A DNA stretch of 20,923 nt from SM23-32 sp964434535 (GTDB lineage: Bacteria > Planctomycetota > Brocadiia > SM23-32). The notes under the pieces are model-generated. The model saw only the letters and a list, made by a program, of their open reading frames with translations, did no database searches and had not been told where the DNA came from. Shown here piece by piece: positions 1-7,128 of the stretch (position 1 is its first letter; each line of letters begins with the position of its first letter). The stretch is from the NCBI GenBank assembly GCA_964434535.1, contig CAYSWA010000040.1:1-20923 (forward strand). The letters are read 5' to 3'. Both the position numbers and the translations under genes were made by a program.

Positions 1-47
1 CCTTTCCCATCGCTTCCCTGCCTTTGTCGTCGGCCGTCATGCCGTCC

Positions 48-139
48 CCTTCGTGCTCCTTCGTGCCCTTCGTGGTGAACGTCGTATCCGTTGACGTTAT
101 CCCCGGCTCACTTTCCTGTGCCTTCGTGGTAAATGTCGT
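48..139. repeat. Short direct repeats of the CCTTCGTG type
   Basis: The octamer CCTTCGTG occurs at 48-55, 58-65, 67-74 and 121-128. A longer 19-bp unit, CCTTCGTGGTGAACGTCGT (67-85), recurs at 121-139 with 17 of 19 bases matching. On the minus strand this reads as CACGAAGG units directly after the stop codon of the LamG prepilin gene. The rest of bases 1-144 shows no gene and no clear terminator hairpin. Function is unknown; similar periodic repeats lie at 17975-18282. Confidence 0.7.
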
Positions 140-144
140 TCCTG

Positions 145-1623
145 TCATTGCTGGCGGCTGACCAGTCCGTTGTGGTCGATGCGGGCCACGCGGGCGAAGA
201 GGACCCGGTCGCCGACGTAGTGCTTCACCGTTGGGGTCCAGAAGGCCTGCCGGTCCACGCCGAACACCGCCGTGTCGGAGGCTGTGGTGTAGGAGATCAC
301 CTCGTACGGCGGCTGGCCCGTCTCGATCGTCTCGATCATCAGCAGTCCGCCGTCGGGCGGGAAGGGGCTCCTCTCCCGCAGGATCAGGAAGTTGGTCAGC
401 GGGTCGTCGTCCATGTCGCTGGCGAGCGTGGCGCTCTGGTAGGGGTCGCCGAGGGCGACGTAGACGGGCCCGGCGTGGTAGGTCAGGTCGAGCTGGCCCT
501 GGCTGTCCAGGTGCACCACCTGCTCGGAGGCGGCCATGGCGACCTGGTCGGGCAGGTTGACGCGCTGGCCGCCGGCCAGCGAGAGCAGCATCGGCTCGTC
601 GATGCGGCCGGTGAAGTAGTGGGGCACCAGTTCGTGGGTGAGATCCAGCGGGTCCTCGTCGGCGTCGTGCACGAAGCGCCCGACCTGAAGCGGCCAGTCG
701 CGCGGCCGGCGGATGCGCGAGCCGGGGTTGAACTGCACGTCGGTCGGCACGTAGGGATCGCCGGTCTCGCCGAGCTGGTAGCTGTCCAGGTCCACCATGA
801 TGCCGTCGACGAAGAGGCGCGCCTCGAAGCCGTCGAACTCGAGCGCCAGGTGGTGCCACTGGCCGCCGGCCCAGGTGGTGCCGGTGCCGTTGGTCGTGTC
901 GTAGGTGCCGAGGTCGATCATCTGGGCCATGCCCCCGCCGCCGGCGATGTAGAGGCGGGCGAAGGGGGCGTAGCGGCCCGCCCCGCCGGCGTCGGTGCAG
1001 ATGAGTCCGAGCGCGTAGCCGGCCGCGTCGGAGGGAGCGTAGTCGTAGGCGTACTTGGCAATGACGGGCAGTATCTGGTCGACGCTCGTCGCGCCCTCGG
1101 GGCGGACGTATGCCTCGATGCGGATACCGTCGGTCTGGTCGTAGACGGGGAAGTTGCCGCAGTCGACGAACTGCCCGAGGTTGTGGTCGAACTCCAGGCA
1201 GAGGCCGACGGCGCCGGGGGCGATAGTAGGCGGGTTCGAGTTGGGGTCGTCGTCCAGGTCCAGGTCGTCGTCCATGGGGCGGCCGGGCATGTTCCGGGCG
1301 CCGGGGGTAGTGTTGTCGGTGCGGATCTGCTCGAAGTGCCAGGCGGCCTCGATGGTGGTGGCGATGCCGTAGAGGTTGTTCTGGGCGGGGTTCAGGCGCA
1401 CGAGCGAGCCGCGCCCCGTGTCCACGGCCGAGATGCGGGCCTGGCGCAGGATGTTGATCACCTCCTCGACGGCGCCCTCGCGGCTGGCCCGGCGGGCCAT
1501 GCCGGCCATCGAGAGCACGGTCATGGTGGTCAGGATGGCGGCGATGGCGATCACCACGAGCATCTCGAGCAGGGTGAAGCCGGATCGCCGGCGCGGGGCG
1601 CGCTCTGGGACGGCCGCGTGCAC
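145..1623 (-). CDS. Prepilin-type N-terminal methylation protein with LamG/concanavalin A-like domain
   Basis: A 492-aa secreted pseudopilin-like protein. Residues 1-15 are a short basic leader ending in Gly15; cleavage before Phe16 would give a mature FTLLEML N-terminus with the conserved Glu at mature position 5, followed by a single hydrophobic helix to about residue 45. Roughly residues 90-350 resemble a LamG/concanavalin A-like jelly-roll: an AWHFE start, IEAYVRPE, then GGQWHHLALEFDGFEARLFVDG and a closing FTGRIDEPMLL. Asp-rich stretches (MDDDLDLDDD near residue 116, DMDDD near 405) could bind calcium. The start is GTG at 1621-1623, 3 bp after the stop of the upstream prepilin, with a strong GGAGGAG Shine-Dalgarno sequence 6 nt before it inside that gene's end, so translation is probably coupled. 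It would be inserted in the inner membrane and processed by a prepilin peptidase. The ligand of the LamG domain is not known. Confidence 0.85.
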   Translation of the reverse strand: MHAAVPERAPRRRSGFTLLEMLVVIAIAAILTTMTVLSMAGMARRASREGAVEEVINILRQARISAVDTGRGSLVRLNPAQNNLYGIATTIEAAWHFEQIRTDNTTPGARNMPGRPMDDDLDLDDDPNSNPPTIAPGAVGLCLEFDHNLGQFVDCGNFPVYDQTDGIRIEAYVRPEGATSVDQILPVIAKYAYDYAPSDAAGYALGLICTDAGGAGRYAPFARLYIAGGGGMAQMIDLGTYDTTNGTGTTWAGGQWHHLALEFDGFEARLFVDGIMVDLDSYQLGETGDPYVPTDVQFNPGSRIRRPRDWPLQVGRFVHDADEDPLDLTHELVPHYFTGRIDEPMLLSLAGGQRVNLPDQVAMAASEQVVHLDSQGQLDLTYHAGPVYVALGDPYQSATLASDMDDDPLTNFLILRERSPFPPDGGLLMIETIETGQPPYEVISYTTASDTAVFGVDRQAFWTPTVKHYVGDRVLFARVARIDHNGLVSRQQ

Positions 1624-1626
1624 GGC

Positions 1627-2742
1627 CTACTCCTCCCAGTTGGTCAGGAAGTTGTTCGGGTTCTGCCAGGTGCGCTCGTCGGCGGGGTTGATCTCGCGCT
1701 CGTCCCACGGCGCCATCATGTAGTACACGGAGTAGTCCGAAGGCCAGTCGGGATGGTCGGTCTTGCCGTAGCTGAGGTTCTCCACGCCGTCGGCGCCGAT
1801 GCTGAAGAGCTGGAAGGAGTTCAGCTTCGGGTAGTTGGCCGTGGTCATGCCCGTGGGATCGCGGGCGTAGAGCAGCATGCGGGTGCCGTCGGCGGCGGCA
1901 TACTGGACGTACTCGGCCTCGTCGGGGTCGATATCGAGCGGGTCGTACTCGCCGTCGGCGTTCTCGTACCAGTCGTCGTCGGTGGTCGTCGGGTCTTCCT
2001 CGTGGAAGCCGTCGTTGTCCCGGTAGCTGCGGCTGTGGATGTAGACGAGCGGGTTGCCCCAGTAGTCGACGAGTTCGAACAGCGGTATCGCGTCGACGTC
2101 GTCGTCCTCGTCAACGTCGATGCTTCGCCCGAAGTAGGTGTTGGTCGCCGTCTCGACAGGACGTAGCGGCTCGGCGGAATCGTACCCGTCATGATCCCCC
2201 TGGAGATTGCCGCCACCATCGACGCGGTCGACATTCCGCAGCATGTCGGCCGGAGGGTCGAGGTAGGGGCCGCCAGTCTGCGTGCTCAGGCACGCCATCA
2301 GCACTTCGATGCCTTCGTTGATCGTGCTGGGATGCGTGTCATCACTCACGTAGCCGGGCTCTGTCTCGTCATCCTCTTGGAACAGCGGCAAGCGCAGAGT
2401 GTCGTCAAGCGCGGAGGTCGGGTGGTCGGGACAGGGCGCGCCTGCTTGCGGGCCCAGGAAATAATGAGAGCCGTCGACGCACCAGAGGCGCCACACGTCA
2501 AACACTGGCCCCAGGTCCACCCACTTATCGGGCGGGAAGTCCCCGTAGTCGTTGGAGAACATCTGGGCGGCGGCCTCGATCTGGTGGATGATGCTGCGGG
2601 TGCGGGCCTCGTGGGCCTTGCGCAGGGCGGCCATCAGGGCCGGCGTCATCATGGCGGCGAGCAGGGCGATGATGCCGATGACCACCAGCAGCTCCACCAG
2701 CGTGAAGGCCCGGCGGGAATGGCCTCGTGCGGACGCGTTCAT
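1627..2742 (-). CDS. GspG-like type II secretion/type IV pilin-family prepilin
   Basis: A 371-aa prepilin. The leader MNASARGHSRRA is followed by FTLVELLVVIGIIALLAAMM; Glu17 is the conserved mature Glu5. The residue before the cleavage site is Ala12, where Gly is usual. A GspG-type motif DYWGNPLVY lies at about residues 226-234, close to the acidic run DVDEDDDVD (209-217), which suggests calcium binding as in major pseudopilins. At 371 aa it is much longer than classical GspG (about 140 aa), with the extra length in an Asp- and Glu-rich globular region. The start ATG at 2740-2742 has an AAAGGAG ribosome-binding site 9 nt upstream. It lies 71 bp after the platform-protein gene and 3 bp before the LamG prepilin gene, presumably in one operon. 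Role: subunit of a pilus/pseudopilus assembled by the adjacent GspF/PilC protein. Confidence 0.88.
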   Translation of the reverse strand: MNASARGHSRRAFTLVELLVVIGIIALLAAMMTPALMAALRKAHEARTRSIIHQIEAAAQMFSNDYGDFPPDKWVDLGPVFDVWRLWCVDGSHYFLGPQAGAPCPDHPTSALDDTLRLPLFQEDDETEPGYVSDDTHPSTINEGIEVLMACLSTQTGGPYLDPPADMLRNVDRVDGGGNLQGDHDGYDSAEPLRPVETATNTYFGRSIDVDEDDDVDAIPLFELVDYWGNPLVYIHSRSYRDNDGFHEEDPTTTDDDWYENADGEYDPLDIDPDEAEYVQYAAADGTRMLLYARDPTGMTTANYPKLNSFQLFSIGADGVENLSYGKTDHPDWPSDYSVYYMMAPWDEREINPADERTWQNPNNFLTNWEE

Positions 2743-2813
2743 CGGTCTGGCTCCTTTCCGGCCGCCGGGCCATCCCGCGCGGATGGTGCGGGCCTGGGCC
2801 GGCCTGTGGCTGC

Positions 2814-4052
2814 TCAGGAGAGCGAACCCATCAGCTTGATCAGGGGCATGAACAGGGAGATGACCACGAAGCCGATGATGCCGCCGAGCACCACGACCAT
2901 GATCGGCTCCATCAGCCGGGTCAGGCCCTCGACGGCGATGTCGACCTCGTCGTCATAGGTGTCGGCGATCTTCAGCAGCATCGCGTCCAGGTTACCGGTC
3001 TCTTCGCCCACGTCGATCATGTTGACCACGATGTCGTCGCAGACGTTGCTCTGGCCCAGCGGGGCGGCGATCGGCTCGCCCTCGCGCACGCTGTCGTGCA
3101 CGCGCTGGATGGCGTTGGCCAGCACGCGGTTGCCGGAGGTGTCGCGCGAGATATTCAGCGCCTCCAGGATCGGCACGCCGCTGCCGATCAGGGTGCCGAA
3201 GGTGCGGGTGAAGCGCGCCACCGCGGACTTGTTGACGATGTTGCCGAACAGCGGGATGCGGAACTTCAGCCAGTCCACGATGGTGCGCCCGATCCGGGTG
3301 GCCACGAAGACCCTGTACATGACATACAGGCCCACGGGGAAGACCGGGATCAGGTACCAGTAGTTCTGGCAGAAGTTCGTGATATTCAGCAGCATGCGCG
3401 TCGGGCCCGGCAGCGTCACCTCCAGCTCCTCGAACATCTGGATGAACGAGGGGATGATCCACTTGATCAGCCCGGCGATGATCAGCGTGGCGATGGAGAT
3501 GACGGCCACGGGGTAGATCATGGCGCCGATGACGCGGCGCCTCAGGCGCGCCGCCTTCTCGCGGAACTCGGCCAGGCGCTGAAGGACGGTGTCCAGCATA
3601 CCGCCGGTCTCCCCCGCCTTGACCATGTTGCAGTAGAGCTCGTCGAATGCCTTGGGGTACTTGGCCATGCCCTCGGAGAGCGACGAGCCGCTCTCCACCT
3701 CGTCGGCGACCGAGCCGACGATGTTCTTCAGCGCCCCCGGCCGCATCTGGTTCTCCAGGATGTTCAGCGCCTGCACCACCGGGATGCCGGCGTCGGTCAG
3801 GGTGGAGAGCTGGCGGGTGAACAGCGTGAGCTGCTTGCTCTTGACCCCGCCGATGACGAACGACTTCTTGCGCACGCGCCGCCCGCCGGCGGCGGCAGCC
3901 TTCGGCCCGGCGCTCTTCGCCGCCGTGACCCGCGTGGGGAAGAGGTTCATCTCCCGCACCTTGCCGATCGCCTCGTCCTGGTTGCGGGCCTCCACCTGGT
4001 CGACGATGGCCTTCCCCTCGGCGTTCATCGCTTCATATTCGAACAGCGGCAT
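2814..4052 (-). CDS. Type II secretion / type IV pilus inner-membrane platform protein (GspF/PilC family)
   Basis: A 412-aa integral membrane protein that organises pseudopilus or pilus assembly with the cytoplasmic ATPase. The N-terminus MPLFEYEAMNAEGK is the usual family start. Two homologous T2SF cytoplasmic domains are visible: the first contains FTRQLSTLTDAGIPVVQAL and the second FTRTFGTLIGSGVPILEAL, each with a downstream GETGG- or GEETGN-type motif. Membrane segments follow each (IGAMIYPVAVISIATLIIAG; YWYLIPVFPVGLYVMY; and C-terminal IMVVVLGGIIGFVVISLFM). I chose the ATG at 4050-4052 because a GGGAGGTG ribosome-binding site precedes it and the family start matches; an upstream in-frame start would add 22 low-complexity residues. 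Length agrees with the family (about 400 aa). It is the first gene of the prepilin operon; no GspE/PilB ATPase lies in the window. Confidence 0.95.
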   Translation of the reverse strand: MPLFEYEAMNAEGKAIVDQVEARNQDEAIGKVREMNLFPTRVTAAKSAGPKAAAAGGRRVRKKSFVIGGVKSKQLTLFTRQLSTLTDAGIPVVQALNILENQMRPGALKNIVGSVADEVESGSSLSEGMAKYPKAFDELYCNMVKAGETGGMLDTVLQRLAEFREKAARLRRRVIGAMIYPVAVISIATLIIAGLIKWIIPSFIQMFEELEVTLPGPTRMLLNITNFCQNYWYLIPVFPVGLYVMYRVFVATRIGRTIVDWLKFRIPLFGNIVNKSAVARFTRTFGTLIGSGVPILEALNISRDTSGNRVLANAIQRVHDSVREGEPIAAPLGQSNVCDDIVVNMIDVGEETGNLDAMLLKIADTYDDEVDIAVEGLTRLMEPIMVVVLGGIIGFVVISLFMPLIKLMGSLS

Positions 4053-4175
4053 CTTTTCTGCACCTCCCTGCCCAAAGCCGCGCCTGGCGCCGCCAAGACG
4101 CCCGAGGGCTGCGGACACCTGGGTTGTAAGACTCCGTGCCTGCTACCACCAAGTTCCCACAACCTTCACACCTCC

Positions 4176-4204
4176 ATTATCGCCGCTGCCCGCCCCCGTG
4201 TCAA
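4176..4204 (-). promoter_or_regulatory. Near-consensus sigma70-type promoter for the secretion/prepilin operon
   Basis: On the minus strand a perfect TTGACA (4199-4204) is followed after exactly 17 bp by GATAAT (4176-4181), five of six matches to TATAAT. Transcription would start near 4168, giving a leader of about 115 nt before the platform gene at 4052. The rest of the gap between 4053 and 4342 shows no gene. Confidence 0.75.
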
Positions 4205-4342
4205 TACCCTGATCGGCTGAGTCATCCCCCCGCTTCGCCGGCCGGAGCCGAAACCGGGGACTGTATCCCGAATTTCGGCGGACAACCGGCAAGGCCCCCA
4301 CCGAGGCAGAGAAGCGCCCCGCCTCGCCCCCCCGCTCGCCGC

Positions 4343-6121
4343 TCAGCAGGCGCGCAGCTCGTAGAGGCGCACCTGCCCGGCCCCGTGCGTCCGCTCGAAG
4401 GCGACCCGCAGTCGCTCGGCGCGCACGGGGGCGAAGCGATGGACGCGGTGGCGCTGGTAGTTGCCCTCGACCCGCGCGAGCGCCCGCCAGCCGGCGCCGT
4501 CCGGCACCTCGATGCGGTAATCGGCGACCGTCTCGGCCACCGGGGCCAGCACGCCGGGCTCCCGGTAGGGGGAGATCGAGAAGGAGAACTCCGGCTCCAG
4601 GTCGGTGTCGAAGGTCAGCCGCACCTCGCTCACCGCGCGCGGGCCGTCCCAGGCCAGCTCGATCCACTCGCCCGCCACGCGCCCGGGGGCGCTGGCCCAC
4701 ATGTTCATCGCCTCGCCGCGCGGGCGGGAGACGCCGTTGGTCGCCTGCTCGGGGCCGGACTGCTCCGAGGCGGAGCTCGAGGCGGCGACGGCGGCGTCGA
4801 GGGCCAGGTCGGCGGAATCTTCATTCCGCATGCCGATCAGGAAGCAGTCCTCCTTGAGCAGCCGCTGCTGCACCTCGCCCACGTGCCGCTCGCGCACGGC
4901 GCGGGGGTCGGCGCCGCGCTCCCGCCCCACGGCCGCCGCCATGCCGGCCGCCTGGCCCATCGACATGCAGGTGCCCGTCACGCGGGTGGAGCCGTGGGCG
5001 GTGAAGGTAGCGCTGTGGCAGCGGCCGGCCAGGTAGAGGTTCTCGATGTTGCGGGAGTAGAGGCTGCCGAGCGGGATCGAGTAGATGTCTGGCACGCGCA
5101 GGAAGTCGGCCGGGGGCTCGGGCGAGAAGAAGCCCGCCGGCGGGTGGCGGTCCATCGACCAGCCGCCGTAGGCGACGCGGTCGGCGAAGCCCGGCGGCTC
5201 CTGCACGTCCTGCTGACGCAGGACGTGGTCCCCGAGGAACCGCAGCCCGCTGCGCCGCCCGGGGAGCTGGCCGATCCAGGCGAGCGCGAGCGTCTCGGCC
5301 TCGGGATACTCCCCGGAGTTCTTCACGTAGTCGAAGACGCCGAGCGCGAGGGCGAGCAGCTCGCGATGCAGCGCCGGGCCGGCGTGTGTGGGGTGGCGCT
5401 CGCCGCCGAGCTCCACCCACCAATACCCGGCCATCTCGCCGTGGCGCGGGCGGCGGCCCGGCGGCAGGCCGGCCTCCTTGAAGTCGTGCGCCCACGGCGG
5501 CGGGGTGAACTCCACCGGCCGGCCCACGTCGACCGTCTGGTAGAGGATCGAGGAGCCCATGGCGCACTCGTCGGTCTGCTCGGGCGCGGCGCACTCGCCG
5601 TATTCGCGGCGCGCCTCGCGCCCGCGGCGGTAGTCGGCGCCGGCCTCCAGGGCGAGCCGGCCGTCGCCGGAGCAGTCGATGAACGTCGTCGCCTCCACCT
5701 GGTAGCGGCGCCACTGGACCGGCTGCTCGACGAGCGCCGCCTTGATGCGCGGGCCGTCCATGCGCGCGCCGACGCAGGTGGCGTTGAGCAGCAGCTCCAG
5801 GTTCGGCTCGCGGGTGGCGAACTCGTAGAGCACCAGGTCCCAGACCGGATACGTGCGCGCCGGGTTGCGGAAGGAGTTCTCCAGGCGGACCTCCTCCAGG
5901 ATGCCGGTCTCGCGGCAGTAGGGGCGGCGGCCGTGGACGTCGGCCCCGGTGATGTGGACGCGGATCTCGCCCGAGGCGTTCCCGCCCAGCACGGGCCGGT
6001 CGTGCACCATCACCACGCGCGCGCCCTGCCGGGCGGCCGTCACCGCCGCCGCCAGGCCGGCCATGCCGCCGCCGACCACGCAGAGGTCGCCGGAAAGCCT
6101 TTGCGCCAGCATCTCCCCCAT
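4343..6121 (-). CDS. FAD-dependent oxidoreductase with C-terminal discoidin-like domain
   Basis: A 592-aa protein of the FAD_oxidored type. The N-terminal dinucleotide-binding motif is VVGGGMAGLAAAVTAARQG (about residues 15-33), followed by RPVLGGNASGEIR, a pattern typical of this family. Further family features are a DCSGDGRLA stretch near residue 210, and LYLAGRCHSATFTAHGSTRV followed by GQAAGMAAA, which forms the second part of the FAD site. From about residue 485 the protein becomes a beta-rich module (MNMWASAPG, WIELAWDGPRAVSEVRLTFD, ending in RLYELRAC) that resembles an F5/8 type C carbohydrate-binding fold. No signal peptide is evident. ATG at 6119-6121 has an AAGGGGA ribosome-binding site; a second in-frame ATG lies 9 bp inside. 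It is separated by 290 bp from the secretion operon, so probably a separate unit. The substrate is unknown. Confidence 0.85.
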   Translation of the reverse strand: MGEMLAQRLSGDLCVVGGGMAGLAAAVTAARQGARVVMVHDRPVLGGNASGEIRVHITGADVHGRRPYCRETGILEEVRLENSFRNPARTYPVWDLVLYEFATREPNLELLLNATCVGARMDGPRIKAALVEQPVQWRRYQVEATTFIDCSGDGRLALEAGADYRRGREARREYGECAAPEQTDECAMGSSILYQTVDVGRPVEFTPPPWAHDFKEAGLPPGRRPRHGEMAGYWWVELGGERHPTHAGPALHRELLALALGVFDYVKNSGEYPEAETLALAWIGQLPGRRSGLRFLGDHVLRQQDVQEPPGFADRVAYGGWSMDRHPPAGFFSPEPPADFLRVPDIYSIPLGSLYSRNIENLYLAGRCHSATFTAHGSTRVTGTCMSMGQAAGMAAAVGRERGADPRAVRERHVGEVQQRLLKEDCFLIGMRNEDSADLALDAAVAASSSASEQSGPEQATNGVSRPRGEAMNMWASAPGRVAGEWIELAWDGPRAVSEVRLTFDTDLEPEFSFSISPYREPGVLAPVAETVADYRIEVPDGAGWRALARVEGNYQRHRVHRFAPVRAERLRVAFERTHGAGQVRLYELRAC

Positions 6122-6217
6122 CGGTCAGTCCCCTTCGCTCATGCCAGCGATCAGCCGGACCCATCGTTCCAGGCACATCGCCCTGTCCTCCGTGCCAACC
6201 GCGAGGTGTCGCCGCTC

Positions 6218-6247
6218 ATTCTAACCCCTCCCATCCGCCCCGGGCAA
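6218..6247 (-). promoter_or_regulatory. Candidate promoter of the FAD oxidoreductase gene
   Basis: Minus strand: TTGCCC (6242-6247, four of six to TTGACA), an 18-bp spacer, and TAGAAT (6218-6223, five of six to TATAAT). The position is about 100 bp upstream of the start codon at 6121 and back-to-back with the plus-strand promoter at 6262-6290, so the two units are probably divergently transcribed. Confidence 0.45.
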
Positions 6248-6261
6248 CCGGGCGACGCGCC

Positions 6262-6290
6262 TTGACTGCCGGCGCGCAACGCCCTACCAT
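6262..6290 (+). promoter_or_regulatory. Candidate promoter of the ArsC-like/zinc-cluster gene pair
   Basis: Plus strand: TTGACT (6262-6267), exactly 17 bp, then TACCAT (6285-6290). The -35 box is five of six and the -10 box four of six to consensus. Transcription would start near 6297, about 30 nt before the chosen GTG start at 6328. This is also why a possible TTG start at 6262 was not used. Confidence 0.5.
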
Positions 6291-6327
6291 CGCAGGCAGT
6301 CTGGCACAGGCGTGCCTGGGGGTAGCC

Positions 6328-6780
6328 GTGGCCGAATCCGAGAAGACAAGGGTCCTCTTCCTCTGCACGGGGAACTCCTGCCGCAGCCAGATGACCGAGG
6401 GCTGGGCCCGCCACATGAAGGGCGACCGGATCGAGGCGCGCTCGGCGGGCATCGCACCCCGCGGCCTGGAGCCCCGCGCCGTGCGCGTCATGGCGGAGGC
6501 CGGCGTCGACATCTCCGCCCAGCGGTCCAGGCACGTCGCCGAGCTCGCCGACGAGGACTTCGACTACGCGGTGACCGCCTGCGACCACGCCCGCGAGCAC
6601 CGCCCCTTCTTGCCCGGGCCGACGCGGGTGGCGCGCGTCTCCTTCGCGGACCCGCCCCGCCTGGCGGCCGACGCCCGGACCGAGCAGGAAGCCCTGGCCC
6701 ACTACCGGCGCGTGCGCGACGAGACAGGCGACTTCGGCCGGACGCTGCCCGGTGCCCCGGAAGGGGAGGGCGGCCCGTAG
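6328..6780 (+). CDS. ArsC-type arsenate reductase / low-molecular-weight phosphatase-like protein
   Basis: A 150-aa protein with the P-loop CTGNSCRSQ near its N-terminus (Cys13-x5-Arg19), preceded by the beta strand VLFLC, which identifies the LMW tyrosine phosphatase/ArsC fold. Later landmarks are EARSAGIAP, GVDISAQRSRHV, FDYAVTACD (Cys85) and the ArsC-like FADPPRL near residue 106. In thioredoxin-coupled ArsC a third cysteine lies 7 residues after the equivalent of Cys85; here that position is Arg92, so the classical three-cysteine relay is incomplete. The GTG start at 6328 is chosen because it sits downstream of the likely promoter and places the P-loop at the usual position. It lies 15 bp before a CxxCxxCC protein gene, presumably co-transcribed. 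It may reduce arsenate with another thiol partner or may be a phosphatase; no arsR or arsenite pump is nearby. Confidence 0.82.
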   Translation: MAESEKTRVLFLCTGNSCRSQMTEGWARHMKGDRIEARSAGIAPRGLEPRAVRVMAEAGVDISAQRSRHVAELADEDFDYAVTACDHAREHRPFLPGPTRVARVSFADPPRLAADARTEQEALAHYRRVRDETGDFGRTLPGAPEGEGGP

Positions 6781-6795
6781 CGGCCGGCGCGCGCC

Positions 6796-7128
6796 ATGGC
6801 GAGCCGAATGCAGCAACTGAGGGGCAAGTTCCGGCGGCTCTACCTGACCCTCCTGCGCCCCGGTTACGTGCGCAGGCAGCGGCAGAGGCGCCGGGGGGAG
6901 TGCCTGCGTTGCGGGCGCTGCTGCCGGCTGGCCGTGCGCTGCCCCCTGCTCGAAGGGCGGGACCGCTGCCGCATCTATGGCCTGGCCCGCCCGCGCGCCT
7001 GCACGGGCTTCCCGGTGGACGAGCGCGACCTGGCGGACGTGGACGGGCGGTGCGGCTTCTACTTCGCCGACGAGCCGGCCGCCGAGGAGGCCCTCAGCGG
7101 AGCCCGGCGCGGCGGCGAACGCGCCTGA
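6796..7128 (+). CDS. YkgJ-like zinc/iron-chelating CxxCxxCC protein
   Basis: A 110-aa protein with the hallmark CLRCGRCC (Cys36, 39, 42, 43), followed by Cys49, Cys58 in CRIYGLARPRAC (Cys69), FPVDERDL and CGFYF (Cys86). This is the pattern of the YkgJ/UPF0153 family, thought to bind a metal or Fe-S cluster; no reaction is established for this branch. The first 34 residues are strongly basic. ATG at 6796 is used; an internal ATG at 6808 is possible, and neither has a strong ribosome-binding site. The gene follows the ArsC-like gene by 15 bp, and its last 35 bp overlap the end of recO on the other strand. Confidence 0.75.
   Translation: MASRMQQLRGKFRRLYLTLLRPGYVRRQRQRRRGECLRCGRCCRLAVRCPLLEGRDRCRIYGLARPRACTGFPVDERDLADVDGRCGFYFADEPAAEEALSGARRGGERA

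Noticed and set aside
133..2166. Long plus-strand open frame over the prepilin genes
   Set aside because: It is the antisense shadow of GC-rich coding sequence: Val/Gly/His/Asp-rich composition, no family motifs, and it runs across the boundary of two well-supported minus-strand genes.
4343..4370. Intrinsic terminators after the FAD oxidoreductase and isomerase genes
   Set aside because: Only 5-6 bp stems without U-tracts were found, so no terminator is annotated.
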